Shown in pieces: positions 7,728 to 17,009 of a stretch of 35,778 nt of DNA. Each line of letters opens with the position of its first letter. Position 1 is the first letter of the stretch. Source of the stretch: Pseudomonadota bacterium (GTDB taxonomy: Bacteria; Pseudomonadota; Alphaproteobacteria; Rhizobiales; Xanthobacteraceae); assembly GCA_021811945.1 (NCBI GenBank), contig JAKAPE010000008.1, positions 1 through 35,778 on the forward strand. Reading direction: 5' to 3'. Both the position numbers and the translations under genes were made by a program. The notes beneath the pieces were generated by a model that saw only the letters and a program-made list of their open reading frames with translations, did no database searches and was not told the origin of the DNA.

Positions 7728-8241
7728 AATCCGGCGCGACGATGATCAGGCGGCGCGCGCGGTGGGCGAGCGGCTGGCGGCGATCTATCGCGACATCGGA
7801 CAGCGCACCATGCGCGAATTGTCGGTGTACAACGAAGCGCTTGCGGTCGAGCCCATCGGCTTTGGCGCCCACGACGGCCGGGCGCTCGGCATTCTCGTCA
7901 CGCCGTGGTTCATGAACGTCGTCAGCGTGCCGCTCGGTCGGCAAGGTGACGGTGCCCCGCCGGTCGGCGCAACCGTGCGCCATGTGCTGCCGAGCGGAGC
8001 CTACGATTTCATCATCGGCGATCTCGATGGCTTCGGCCGCATCGAAACCAGCTCGCTGTTTTCGCCGATGTTTGATTTTCATGATGCGGAGACGGCGCGG
8101 GCGGCGGCGCATGCGGCACTGGTGGCCTTGCTCGATCCGCCGCGCGAGACGGCGCCCGGTTCCGACGGTGCGGCCGGCGCACCGGCCTCGATCAGCCGGC
8201 GTCGTATTCTGCACGGCAAATTGCGAGGCCCGCGACCATGA
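7717..8241 (+). CDS. hupJ: HupJ, HybE-type hydrogenase assembly chaperone
   Basis: The protein has 174 residues from the ATG at 7717. The core TPWFMNVVSVPL, then LPSGAYDFIIGDLDGFG and SSLFSPMFDF, identifies the HybE/HupJ family. These proteins bind the hydrogenase precursor and delay export until assembly is complete. The last 35 or so residues are low-complexity and end basic, and are probably not part of the folded core. It overlaps hupI by 11 bases and hupK by 4. Confidence 0.92.
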   Translation: MGAEIRRDDDQAARAVGERLAAIYRDIGQRTMRELSVYNEALAVEPIGFGAHDGRALGILVTPWFMNVVSVPLGRQGDGAPPVGATVRHVLPSGAYDFIIGDLDGFGRIETSSLFSPMFDFHDAETARAAAHAALVALLDPPRETAPGSDGAAGAPASISRRRILHGKLRGPRP

Positions 8242-9380
8242 GCTTCGCGCCGCTTTCCGAGTCGATCGACGTGAATGTGGCGGTACAGGCCGGCCGAGTC
8301 GCGAAGGTCGATATCAGGTCGGCGCGCGCGTTCGGATTGGGTCGGCTTGCCGCCGGGCGATCGGCGGGCGACGCCGTTGCCGTGATCGGTCGCCTGTTTT
8401 CGCTCTGTGCGACCGCGCACAGGGTGGCGGCGGTGACGGCGATCGAGGCGGCGCGGGCGGAACGTCCGGACCCGAATAGCGCGCGCGCGCGCATCGCGGC
8501 GGTCATCGCCGAACGCCTGGTCGAACTGCTGCGCGGTACGCTGACGATGTTGGCGGCAGAAGAGTTCGCATCGCTGGCGCCGGCGTTGCGTCGAATCGGG
8601 CGGGCGGCGCGCAGCTACGAGGCGCCGTTGCCGAACGCAGGAGCCGCGGGTGCCGCGACCGACGAGCTTGCACAGGCGCTTGCGACGCTGGGACTCGCCC
8701 CGGGTGTCCTGGCCGATGCGCAAAGCTTCGACTGCTGGCTTTCAAGCGATTCCGTCGTCGCCAGGCGTTTGCGTCCGCTCGCCGAAAGCGAGGAGGCGAG
8801 CTTCGGCACGCTCGATCTCGATCCGCTCGAAGTCGAGGCCGACCGGGTCATCGGCGCGAATCTGCGCGAGCACGGAGCGGCGTTTTCCGCCAGACCGGCT
8901 CTGGCGGGGCAGATCCCCGAGACCGGGGCGCTGGCACGCAATGCGCGTCACCCGTTGCTTTCGGCGCTCGTCGAGCGCCACGGCGCCGGACTGCTCGCAC
9001 GGCTGGTGGCCCGGCTCGTCGAGGTTTGCGAGACGCCGGCGCGGCTGCGCGCCGCCTTGATCGACGGGAACGACGACGCAAATGCCGACGTCGTGCACGC
9101 CTACTCGATGGGCAAGCAAAGCGGACTTGCGGCCGTGCAATGCGCGCGCGGCCGGCTTTATCACCTGGCGGAGATCGCCGACGACGGCGGGGTCGAACGG
9201 CTGGAAATCCTGGCTCCGACCGAATGGAATTTTCATCCGCAAGGCTCGCTGGCGCGCGCGCTCAATGGCGCCTGCGTCGGCATCGGCGCGGCTGCGCGCC
9301 TGCGCGTCGAGCGGCTCGTCGCGGCCTTCGATCCGTGCGTCGCCGTTCGCGTCGATTTGGCGGAGGCCGGCCGTGCATGA
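8238..9380 (+). CDS. hupK: HupK, degenerate large-subunit-like scaffold protein
   Basis: This 380-residue protein resembles a [NiFe] large subunit that has lost its metal site. Near the N-terminus LFSLCATAH (C57, H61) stands where HupL has [10 protein letters not shown], so one of two cysteines remains. Near the C-terminus FDPCVAVRV (C367) replaces DPCLACSTH, again keeping one cysteine. APTEWNFHP matches the HupL segment VPTTWNGSP. HupK of R. leguminosarum is known as an intermediate scaffold that receives the Fe(CN)2CO precursor before transfer to HupL; one cysteine from each pair fits that role. It overlaps hupJ by 4 bases and hypA by 8. Confidence 0.93.
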   Translation: MSFAPLSESIDVNVAVQAGRVAKVDIRSARAFGLGRLAAGRSAGDAVAVIGRLFSLCATAHRVAAVTAIEAARAERPDPNSARARIAAVIAERLVELLRGTLTMLAAEEFASLAPALRRIGRAARSYEAPLPNAGAAGAATDELAQALATLGLAPGVLADAQSFDCWLSSDSVVARRLRPLAESEEASFGTLDLDPLEVEADRVIGANLREHGAAFSARPALAGQIPETGALARNARHPLLSALVERHGAGLLARLVARLVEVCETPARLRAALIDGNDDANADVVHAYSMGKQSGLAAVQCARGRLYHLAEIADDGGVERLEILAPTEWNFHPQGSLARALNGACVGIGAAARLRVERLVAAFDPCVAVRVDLAEAGRA

Positions 9381-9714
9381 GATGGCGCTGTGCGAGGGCG
9401 TCCTCGACATCATTGCCGAGGAGGCGACGCGCCAGCGCTTCGCGCGCGTGCGCGCGGTGCGGCTGGAGATCGGCGCGTTGAGCCATGTCGAGCCTGAGGC
9501 CATGCGTTTCTGCTTCGATGCCGTGAGCCGCGGCACCATCGCGGAATCCGCGCGCTTCGAGGTGATCGAGGTCCCGGGCGAGGCCTGGTGCATGAATTGC
9601 TCGAAACCGGTCGCCATCGCGCGGCGGTTCGACCCGTGTCCGGCCTGCGGCGGATACAAGTTGCAGGTCACGGGCGGCGACGCGCTGCGCGTCAAGGATC
9701 TGGAGGTGGTCTGA
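9373..9714 (+). CDS. hypA: HypA, nickel insertion metallochaperone
   Basis: HypA delivers nickel to HupL together with HypB. It has 113 residues from a GTG at 9373, giving the invariant MHE start in which His2 binds nickel. The structural zinc site is C73-x2-C76 and C89-x2-C92 (CMNC, CPAC). The open frame continues upstream inside hupK, but only this start gives the conserved N-terminus. It overlaps hupK by 8 bases and shares one base with the hypB start. Confidence 0.95.
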   Translation: MHEMALCEGVLDIIAEEATRQRFARVRAVRLEIGALSHVEPEAMRFCFDAVSRGTIAESARFEVIEVPGEAWCMNCSKPVAIARRFDPCPACGGYKLQVTGGDALRVKDLEVV

Positions 9715-10601
9715 TGTGTACGGTTTGCGGATGCATGGAAGCAAAGGAAGGCGCCAGCGATCATGATCGTGATCATGCGCATGCGCACGCGCATGACGGC
9801 GCCCATCCGCGCGGGTACGGCCACCATCATCACGATCATCCGCCGCATGAGCATGCCCACGAACAGGGGGCGAGCCACGACGGCGGCGGCCTTGCCGGCG
9901 TGCACGTGCCGGGCATGAACGCGCGGCGCATCATCGAGATCGAACGCAACATTCTCGGCAAGAACAACGAATACGCGGCTGCCAACCGTGCGCGGCTGGC
10001 CGCGGCAGGCGTGTTCGCGCTCAACTTCGTATCGAGTCCGGGATCGGGAAAGACGACCTTGCTGGTGCGCGCCATCGCCGATCTCAAGGCGGACTGCCCG
10101 ATCGCGGTCATAGAGGGCGACCAACAGACGGCAAACGACGCCGAGCGCATCCGTGCGGCGGGAGCGCCGGCCATCCAGATCAATACCGGCAAGGGTTGTC
10201 ACCTCGATGCCCACATGGTCGGCCATGCGCTCGATGCGCTGCCGCTCGATCTCGGCGGCCTCCTGTTCATCGAGAACGTCGGCAACCTGGTGTGTCCCGC
10301 CGCCTTCGACCTCGGCGAGGCGCACAAAGTCGTCGTGCTCTCGGTGACCGAGGGTGAGGACAAGCCGCTCAAATATCCCGACATGTTCGCCGCCGCCGAC
10401 CTCATGCTCATCAACAAGGTCGATCTGATTCCGCATCTCGATTTCGATCTGGAACGCTGCGTCGAGTATGCACGCCGCATCAATCCGCGCATCGAAATGC
10501 TGACCGTATCGGCACGTACCGGCGAAGGAATGCCGGCATTCTATTCATGGATTGCGCGGCGCGCCGAAGCTGCGCGCGTCGCCAACAGGGCGGCGGAGTG
10601 A
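9714..10601 (+). CDS. hypB: HypB, GTPase for nickel delivery with His-rich nickel store
   Basis: The protein has 295 residues. The N-terminus MCTVCGC holds the high-affinity nickel site (C2, C5, C7). Residues 17-55 contain 15 histidines, the nickel-storage region known from Bradyrhizobium and R. leguminosarum HypB. The GTPase core follows, with P-loop SPGSGKTT at residues 108-115, a metal-switch region around GKGCHLDAH, and NKVDL for guanine recognition. It starts in a TGATG overlap with the hypA stop. Confidence 0.96.
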   Translation: MCTVCGCMEAKEGASDHDRDHAHAHAHDGAHPRGYGHHHHDHPPHEHAHEQGASHDGGGLAGVHVPGMNARRIIEIERNILGKNNEYAAANRARLAAAGVFALNFVSSPGSGKTTLLVRAIADLKADCPIAVIEGDQQTANDAERIRAAGAPAIQINTGKGCHLDAHMVGHALDALPLDLGGLLFIENVGNLVCPAAFDLGEAHKVVVLSVTEGEDKPLKYPDMFAAADLMLINKVDLIPHLDFDLERCVEYARRINPRIEMLTVSARTGEGMPAFYSWIARRAEAARVANRAAE

Positions 10602-10605
10602 GCCG

Positions 10606-12882
10606 ATGTTGCGGCTCCTGGAGGGCACCGGCTCCGCCGTGCAGCGTCTGCGCGTGCGCGTGCGCGGCTCGGTGCAGGGTGTGGGGTTTCGGCCGTTCGT
10701 GTACGGTCTTGCCCAGCGCTATGAGCTCGGCGGATTCGTGACCAACGATGCCGAAGGGGTGCTGATCGAGGTCGAGGGTATGGCGCTGCCGCGGTTCCTC
10801 GCGGCGCTTGGCGACGAGGCGCCGCCGCTCGCGCGTATCGACGCCATCGAGACCGCGTCGGCGCTGACGACGGGAGAGCGCGTTTTTCGGATCGCGCGCA
10901 GCCGCGGCGGCGTCATTAAAACCCGCGTTGCCGCCGACAACGCAACCTGCGACGCCTGTCTCGCCGATCTGTTTGATCCCGCAAGCCGCTTCTACCGCTA
11001 TCCCTTCGTCAATTGCACCCATTGCGGGCCGCGCTACACCATCACGGGCAGGCTGCCGTACGACCGGGCCAATACGTCGATGCGGGCTTTTGCCGTGTGC
11101 GAGGCCTGCGCGCGCGACTATGCCGATCCCGACAACCGCCGCTTCCACGCCGAGCCGATCGCCTGTCCGCGCTGCGGGCCGCGGCTCAGCCATTCGATCG
11201 ATCAAATCGTCGAGCGCATCCGTGTCGGCGGAATTGTTGCGCTGAAGGGTCTCGGCGGTTTCCACCTGGTCTGCGATGCGCGCAACGAGGCGGCAGTCGC
11301 GACCCTGCGCCGCCGCAAGCAGCGCGATGCCAAGCCCTTTGCCGTCATGGTCGCCTCGCCGGCCTCGGCCGAGGCCGTGGCCGAAGCGAGCGGCGCGGTA
11401 CGGGCGCTGCTGGCATCGCGCGAACGTCCGATCGCGCTCTTGCGCAGCCGTCGCGTTCTCGCGCCGTCGGTAGCGCCCGGTCTTGCGCATCTGGGCGTGA
11501 TGTTGCCGTATACGCCGCTTCATCACCTCCTGTTTCACGAGGCGGCGGGAGCGCCGGCGGATTGGGACCAACGCACGGCGACAACCGATCTCGTTTTGGT
11601 GGCGACCAGCGCCAATCCCGGAGGCGAGCCGCTGGTGATCGACGACCGGGATGCAGAGCGCCGGCTCGGCGGGATCGCCGATCTCATCGTCACGCATGAT
11701 CGTCCGATCGTCGTGCGCGCCGATGATTCCGTGACATTCATGGTTGACGGTGCGCCCGCTTTCCTGCGGCGCGCGCGCGGTCATGTGCCGTGTCCCATCG
11801 TGCTTCCGCGCGAAGTGCCTTCCCTGCTGGCGGTCGGCGCGCTGCTCAAGAACACGGTGACGGTGACGCGCGGCCGCGAAGCTTTCGTCTCGCAACATGT
11901 CGGCGACCTCGACAATGCCGAAGCCGTTCGTTTCTTCGAAGAGACGATTGCCCATCTGCTCTCGATACTCGATGTCGATCCTGTCGGGATCGCCCACGAC
12001 CTGCATCCCGATTTTGCTTCGACGCGCTTTGCGGAGGCATTCGGGCGGCCGACGGTTGCGGTCCAGCACCACCACGCTCACGTCGCCGCGATTGCGGCCG
12101 AGCATCGCATCGACGGGCCGATCCTGGGGCTGGTGCTCGACGGGTTCGGCCGCGGCAGCGATGGCGGAAGCTGGGGCGGCGAATTGCTCCTGGCGGACGG
12201 CGCACAATTTCGCCGGCTCGGTCACCTCCAGCCGCTCGCATTGCCGGGCGGTGACGCTGCCGCGCGCGAGCCGTGGCGCATGGCGGCCGCGGCGCTGCAT
12301 GCGCTGCAACGCAACGACGAGATTCCGTCGCGTTATCGCGGGCGGCCGCAGGCGCCGCGCCTCGCAGCGATGCTCGCCCGCGATCTCTACCCCGCCACGA
12401 CGAGCGCCGGCCGCCTGTTCGACGCGGCGGCGGGTCTGTTGGGCATCTGCGATGTCCAGCACTATGAAGGGCAGGCGGCGATGCAGCTCGAGGCGCTGGT
12501 CGCATCGCCTGCCGTGCTGGCCGACGGATGGTCGGTCAAGGACGGTGTGCTCGATCTGACGCCGCTGTTGGAAAGCCTGGCGATGCCCGGAGTCGATCGC
12601 GTCGCCGGCGCGGAATTGTTTCACGGCACCTTTGCCGCCGCGCTCGCGGACTGGGCGGAACGGGCCGCGCGGACGACCGGCATTTCGACCGTCGCGCTCG
12701 GCGGCGGCTGTTTTCTCAACCGCGTGCTGACCGAGGCGCTGGTGGCCGCATTGCGCGCGCGCGGTCTCGCACCGCTCTTGGCCCGCGCGCTGCCGCCCAA
12801 TGACGGCGGCATAAGCCTCGGCCAGGTCTGGGTCGCCGCCAGCGCTCTCGTTGGCGGCCGCTCTTCCCAGGAGGCCAACTGA
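10606..12882 (+). CDS. hypF: HypF, carbamoyltransferase for cyanide ligand synthesis
   Basis: HypF converts carbamoyl phosphate to carbamoyl-AMP and loads HypE for CN- synthesis. It has 758 residues from the ATG at 10606, behind GGCGGAG. Domains in order are an acylphosphatase domain (VRVRGSVQGVGFRPF, residues about 17-31), two zinc-finger motifs with CDAC, CTHC, CEAC and CPRC near residues 115-195, a YrdC-like domain, and a Kae1-like C-terminal domain with VQHHHAHVAAIAAEH and LGGGCFLNRVL. All key motifs are intact. It starts 4 bases after the hypB stop and its stop overlaps the hypC ATG. Confidence 0.97.
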   Translation: MLRLLEGTGSAVQRLRVRVRGSVQGVGFRPFVYGLAQRYELGGFVTNDAEGVLIEVEGMALPRFLAALGDEAPPLARIDAIETASALTTGERVFRIARSRGGVIKTRVAADNATCDACLADLFDPASRFYRYPFVNCTHCGPRYTITGRLPYDRANTSMRAFAVCEACARDYADPDNRRFHAEPIACPRCGPRLSHSIDQIVERIRVGGIVALKGLGGFHLVCDARNEAAVATLRRRKQRDAKPFAVMVASPASAEAVAEASGAVRALLASRERPIALLRSRRVLAPSVAPGLAHLGVMLPYTPLHHLLFHEAAGAPADWDQRTATTDLVLVATSANPGGEPLVIDDRDAERRLGGIADLIVTHDRPIVVRADDSVTFMVDGAPAFLRRARGHVPCPIVLPREVPSLLAVGALLKNTVTVTRGREAFVSQHVGDLDNAEAVRFFEETIAHLLSILDVDPVGIAHDLHPDFASTRFAEAFGRPTVAVQHHHAHVAAIAAEHRIDGPILGLVLDGFGRGSDGGSWGGELLLADGAQFRRLGHLQPLALPGGDAAAREPWRMAAAALHALQRNDEIPSRYRGRPQAPRLAAMLARDLYPATTSAGRLFDAAAGLLGICDVQHYEGQAAMQLEALVASPAVLADGWSVKDGVLDLTPLLESLAMPGVDRVAGAELFHGTFAAALADWAERAARTTGISTVALGGGCFLNRVLTEALVAALRARGLAPLLARALPPNDGGISLGQVWVAASALVGGRSSQEAN

Positions 12883-13115
12883 TGTGTCTCGCCATTCCCG
12901 CGGAAGTGACGGAGCTTTTGCCCGACGGCATGGCGCGGGTCACTCTCGATGGCGTCAGCAAGGCGGTATCGATCGCGCTCGTCGATGACGTCGCCGTCGG
13001 GGATTACGTCGTCATCCACGTCGGCTATGCGCTCGCCAGGATCGATCCCGAGGAAGCGCGCCGCACGCTGGCGCTGCTCGCCGAAGCCGGCGTGGTCGCG
13101 GAGCCGGTCTCATGA
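12882..13115 (+). CDS. hypC: HypC, Fe(CN)2CO assembly chaperone
   Basis: The protein has 77 residues starting MCLAIP. Cys2 binds the iron and contacts HypD and the hydrogenase precursor. It is the second HypC-family member in the locus besides HupF, which is 25 residues longer. It overlaps hypF by one base and hypD by 4 bases. Confidence 0.96.
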   Translation: MCLAIPAEVTELLPDGMARVTLDGVSKAVSIALVDDVAVGDYVVIHVGYALARIDPEEARRTLALLAEAGVVAEPVS

Positions 13116-14251
13116 AATATGTCGACGAATACCGCGATGGCCGGCTGGCGCGCGCGCTGGCGGCACGCATCGCGAACGCCGCCGATGCCGCCGGCAGCTA
13201 TCATTTCATGGAGTTCTGCGGCGGTCATACCCACGCGATCTCGCGCTACGGTCTTGAAGACCTCCTGCCGGCCAATGTGCGCATGATCCATGGGCCGGGC
13301 TGTCCAGTCTGCGTCCTTCCGGTCGGGCGCATCGATGCGGCGATCCGCCTGGCCGAGCGGCCCGAGGTGACGCTGTGCACCTACGGCGACGTGATGCGGG
13401 TGCCGGGCTCGCACGGCACCTCGCTGTTGCGCGCCAAGGCCGCCGGCGCCGACATTCGCATGGTGTATTCGACGCTCGACGCGGTGCGCATAGCCCAAGC
13501 CGAGCCGCAGCGCGAGATCGTGTTCTTCGCCATCGGCTTCGAAACCACGACCCCGCCGACCGCTCTTGCGATCCGGCTCGCAGCCGAGAAGAGGCTCGAG
13601 AATTTCTCGGTGTTCTGCAACCACGTGCTCACGCCGGCGGCGATCCAGAACATCCTCGAGAGTCCCGACGTCCGGGAGCTGGGGCGCGTGCGCATCGATG
13701 GCTTCATCGGTCCAGCCCATGTCAGCACGGTGATCGGGACCGAGCCCTACGCGTTCTTTGCCGAGGAGTTCGAAAAGCCGGTCGTGGTTGCGGGCTTCGA
13801 GCCGCTCGACGTGATGCTGGCGATCCTGATGTTGATACGTCAGGTCAACGAGGGCCGGCACGAGGTCGAGAACCAGTACGTGCGCGCCGTAAAACCGCAA
13901 GGCAATGCGAAAGCGAAGGCGGAGGTGGCCGAGATCTTCGAACTGCGCAAGAGCTTCGAGTGGCGCGGCCTCGGCCTCGTGCCTTACAGCGGGCTGCGCC
14001 TGAAGGAGGCGTACGCGCAATACGACGCGGAGCGCCGGTTCGGCGTCGAATACGTTGCGGCGCGTGACAATTCCGCCTGCGAGTGCGGCGCCATCCTGCG
14101 CGGCGTGAAGAAGCCGATCGACTGCAAACTGTTCGGCACAGTGTGCACGCCGGAGACTCCGATGGGTTCGTGCATGGTCTCGGCGGAAGGCGCCTGTGCC
14201 GCGCACTGGACCTACGGCCGTTTTCGCGACCGGACCCGGAGGGCGTCATGA
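13112..14251 (+). CDS. hypD: HypD, Fe-S protein scaffold for Fe(CN)2CO assembly
   Basis: The protein has 379 residues. HypD and HypC form the platform on which iron receives two CN- and one CO. Key cysteines are C36 in FMEFCGGHTH and C64 and C67 in HGPGCPVCVLP, a spacing equal to C41, C69 and C72 of E. coli HypD. Cysteines near the C-terminus (ACECG, DCKLFGTVC, GSCMVS) supply the [4Fe-4S] cluster. It overlaps hypC and hypE by ATGA junctions. Confidence 0.97.
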   Translation: MKYVDEYRDGRLARALAARIANAADAAGSYHFMEFCGGHTHAISRYGLEDLLPANVRMIHGPGCPVCVLPVGRIDAAIRLAERPEVTLCTYGDVMRVPGSHGTSLLRAKAAGADIRMVYSTLDAVRIAQAEPQREIVFFAIGFETTTPPTALAIRLAAEKRLENFSVFCNHVLTPAAIQNILESPDVRELGRVRIDGFIGPAHVSTVIGTEPYAFFAEEFEKPVVVAGFEPLDVMLAILMLIRQVNEGRHEVENQYVRAVKPQGNAKAKAEVAEIFELRKSFEWRGLGLVPYSGLRLKEAYAQYDAERRFGVEYVAARDNSACECGAILRGVKKPIDCKLFGTVCTPETPMGSCMVSAEGACAAHWTYGRFRDRTRRAS

Positions 14252-15294
14252 GTCCGAAGGCCTATCGCCGTCGGCTCGACATCAAGGACGGCCGCGTCGA
14301 CCTTTCGCATGGTTCGGGCGGCCGCGCGATGGCGCAGCTCATCGCCGATGTTTTTCACGACGCTCTCGACAACGACTGGCTCAGGCGCGGCAACGACCAG
14401 GCCGCATTCGACGTGGCTGCCGGCCGCATGGTGATGACGACCGACGGCTATGTGATCTCGCCGCTGTTCTTTCCGGGCGGCGACATCGGATCGCTTGCCG
14501 TCCACGGCACCATCAACGACGTCGCCATGGCCGGCGCGCGGCCCTGCTATCTTTCGGCGAGCTTCATTATCGAAGAGGGTTTCGCGCTCGCCGATCTCAA
14601 GCGCATCGCCGACAGCATGGGGGACGCGGCGCGCGCCGCGGGCGTGCCCGTCATCACCGGCGATACCAAGGTCGTGGAGCGCGGCAAGGCTGACGGCGTC
14701 TTCATTTCCACCACGGGCGTTGGCGTCGTACCCGACGGGCTCGATCTCTCGGCCGAGAAGGCGCGGCCCGGCGATCGCGTCATCCTGTCGGGCACGATTG
14801 GCGATCACGGCATCGCGGTGATGTCGAAGCGGCAAAACCTGACCTTCGACGCCGACATCGTTTCGGATTCGGCGGCTCTGCACGGTCTCGTGGCGGAGAT
14901 GGTGGCGGCCGGCGGGTCGGCGCTTCGGGTGATGCGCGACCCGACCCGCGGCGGGCTGGCAGCGGCGCTCAACGAATTGGCGCAGCAGTCCCGCGTCGGC
15001 TTTCTCATCAGTGAAGAAGCTGTGCCGGTCAAACCGGGGGTGGCGGCCGCCTGCGAGCTGCTCGGTCTCGACCCGCTGCATGTCGCGAACGAAGGCAAGC
15101 TCGTTGCGATCGTGGCGCCGGATGCCGCCGACGCGGTGCTTGCGGCCATGCGCGCCGATGCGCTCGGATGCAATGCCGCGATCATCGGCGAGGTCATCGC
15201 CGACGATCACCGTTTTGTGCAGATGACCACCTCGTTTGGCGGCGGACGCATCGTCGACTGGCTCTCGGGCGAGCAACTGCCGCGGATTTGTTGA
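14248..15294 (+). CDS. hypE: HypE, dehydratase that forms the thiocyanate group
   Basis: HypE dehydrates the carbamoyl group loaded by HypF to a thiocyanate on its C-terminal Cys and hands CN- to HypCD. It has 348 residues from the ATG at 14248 and ends in the canonical PRIC with Cys348. LSHGSGGRAM near the N-terminus and the ATP-binding AIR-synthase pattern VHGTINDVAMAGA are present. It overlaps hypD by 4 bases. Confidence 0.97.
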   Translation: MSPKAYRRRLDIKDGRVDLSHGSGGRAMAQLIADVFHDALDNDWLRRGNDQAAFDVAAGRMVMTTDGYVISPLFFPGGDIGSLAVHGTINDVAMAGARPCYLSASFIIEEGFALADLKRIADSMGDAARAAGVPVITGDTKVVERGKADGVFISTTGVGVVPDGLDLSAEKARPGDRVILSGTIGDHGIAVMSKRQNLTFDADIVSDSAALHGLVAEMVAAGGSALRVMRDPTRGGLAAALNELAQQSRVGFLISEEAVPVKPGVAAACELLGLDPLHVANEGKLVAIVAPDAADAVLAAMRADALGCNAAIIGEVIADDHRFVQMTTSFGGGRIVDWLSGEQLPRIC

Positions 15295-15302
15295 GGCGCG
15301 CG

Positions 15303-17009
15303 ATGCGTATTCTGCTGCTCGTTCACAGCTTCAACAGCCTGGCGCAAAGGCTGCACGTCGAGCTGATCGAACGCCGACACGAGGTCTCGGTCGAATTCGA
15401 CGTCAACGACGCGCTGACGCGCGAAGCGGTCGCGCTGTTCGATCCCGACATCGTACTGGCCGCCTTTCTCAAGCGAGCCATCCCGGAGGACGTCTGGCGC
15501 GGGCGGCCCTGCCTCGTCGTGCATCCGGGCATCGTCGGCGACCGTGGGCAATCGGCGCTGGATTGGGCGGTGATCAGCGGCGAAGGCGAGTGGGGCGTCA
15601 CCGTGCTGCAGGCCGAAGCCGAGATGGACGCGGGACCGGTCTGGGCATCGGCGACGTTTTCCATGCGCGCGGCGACCAAGTCGAGTCTCTATCGCCGCGA
15701 GGTGGCCGACGCGGCGATGGCGGCGGCGATGACCGCGATCGGCCGCATTCAATCCGGGGCTTTCGTCCCGCCGCGGCCCGATGCGTCCGATGCGAACGTC
15801 CGCGGCCGAGCGCGCGGACCGTGCCGCCAAAGCGACCGCGCTATCGACTGGACGAGCGACGCGACCGAGGTTGTGCTGCGCAAGATTCGCAGTGCCGACG
15901 GCACGCCCGGCCTGCGGGACGAGATGTTCGGCCGCGTCGTTCGTTTGTACGACGCGCATCGCGCCGACCGGCTGGCGGGCGTTCCCGGCGCTGTCATCGC
16001 GCGCTGTGGCGGCGCGGTCGCACGCGCGACCGCGGACGGCGCCGTCTGGATCGGCCATGTGCGCGAGGAACGCGAAAAAGCGCTGAAGCTGCCGGCGACA
16101 CTCGTGTTTGCGGTTGAAAGCGCCGTGCTGCCCGATGGCAAAGGTTATGCACCGATCTCCTACGAGGAGGAAGGGCCGGTCGGCTTCCTGCATTTCGCGT
16201 TTTACAATGGGGCGATGAGCACCGCGCAATGCCAGGCGCTGCGCGCGGCCTATGCGCAGGCGCTCACGCGGCCGACGCGCGTTGTGGTGCTCATGGGCGG
16301 GCCGGATTACTGGTCCAATGGCATTCATCTCGGCGTCATCGAGGCCGCCGAAAGTCCGGCCGATGAATCCTGGCGCAACATCAACGCCATCGACGATTTC
16401 ACGCGCGACATCATCACCACCACCGACCGGCTCGTCGTCGCGGCGCTGCGCGGCAGCGCCGGAGCCGGCGGCGTGTTCCTCGCGCTGGCCACCGACGAAG
16501 TATGGGCCTGCGAGAGCGTGGTGCTCAATCCGCACTACAAGGACATGGGCAATCTCTACGGCTCCGAATACTGGACCTATCTGCTGCCCCGCCGCGTCGG
16601 CTCCGAGAACGCGCGCGCGTTGACGCAGGCGCGGCTGCCGATGGGAATCGCCGAGGCGCGCCGGCTCGGGCTGGTCGATCGCGTCCTGCCGCCCGCCGCT
16701 CGCGCGGACGTTAGGTCGATCGCCTTGGTCGCCCGGACGCTGGCGCTCGATCCGGGTCTGGAAGGCCGCCTTGCCGAAAAGCGCCGGCGCCGCGAGGCGG
16801 ACGAGGCGGCGAAGCCGCTCGCGGCCTACCGCGCCGAAGAGCTCGCCCGCATGCGACTGAACTTCTACGGCTTCGACCCGAGCTATCACGTCGCGCGCTA
16901 CAATTTCATTCACAAGATCCCGAAATCGCGTACCCCTCTGACGCTCGCCCGACATCGCTCGCAGCGCCAGCGCGCCGCCACCAGGCAGAAGTCAAGGAGG
17001 CCGATGTGA
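15303..17009 (+). CDS. hypX: HypX (HoxX), formyl-folate-dependent CO ligand synthesis protein
   Basis: The protein has 568 residues with two joined domains. The N-terminal 270 or so resemble methionyl-tRNA formyltransferase/formyl-THF enzymes, with VVHPGIVGDRGQSALDW. The C-terminal part resembles enoyl-CoA hydratase/isomerase, with VLMGGPDYWSNGIHLGVIEA and RGSAGAGGVFLALATDEVW. HypX is known to make the CO ligand of the NiFe site from formyl-THF, via a formyl-CoA-like intermediate, which lets aerobic bacteria build the enzyme. The last 50 residues are Arg-rich. It lies 8 bases after hypE behind GAGG and overlaps hoxA by 4 bases. Confidence 0.95.
   Translation: MRILLLVHSFNSLAQRLHVELIERRHEVSVEFDVNDALTREAVALFDPDIVLAAFLKRAIPEDVWRGRPCLVVHPGIVGDRGQSALDWAVISGEGEWGVTVLQAEAEMDAGPVWASATFSMRAATKSSLYRREVADAAMAAAMTAIGRIQSGAFVPPRPDASDANVRGRARGPCRQSDRAIDWTSDATEVVLRKIRSADGTPGLRDEMFGRVVRLYDAHRADRLAGVPGAVIARCGGAVARATADGAVWIGHVREEREKALKLPATLVFAVESAVLPDGKGYAPISYEEEGPVGFLHFAFYNGAMSTAQCQALRAAYAQALTRPTRVVVLMGGPDYWSNGIHLGVIEAAESPADESWRNINAIDDFTRDIITTTDRLVVAALRGSAGAGGVFLALATDEVWACESVVLNPHYKDMGNLYGSEYWTYLLPRRVGSENARALTQARLPMGIAEARRLGLVDRVLPPAARADVRSIALVARTLALDPGLEGRLAEKRRRREADEAAKPLAAYRAEELARMRLNFYGFDPSYHVARYNFIHKIPKSRTPLTLARHRSQRQRAATRQKSRRPM

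Noticed and set aside
10480-12624. 714-codon open frame on the - strand opposite hypF
   Set aside because: Antisense shadow of a complete hypF with all motifs; its composition is Arg/Ala-rich without recognisable domains.
15207-16955. 582-codon open frame on the - strand opposite hypX
   Set aside because: Antisense shadow of hypX; no domain recognisable.
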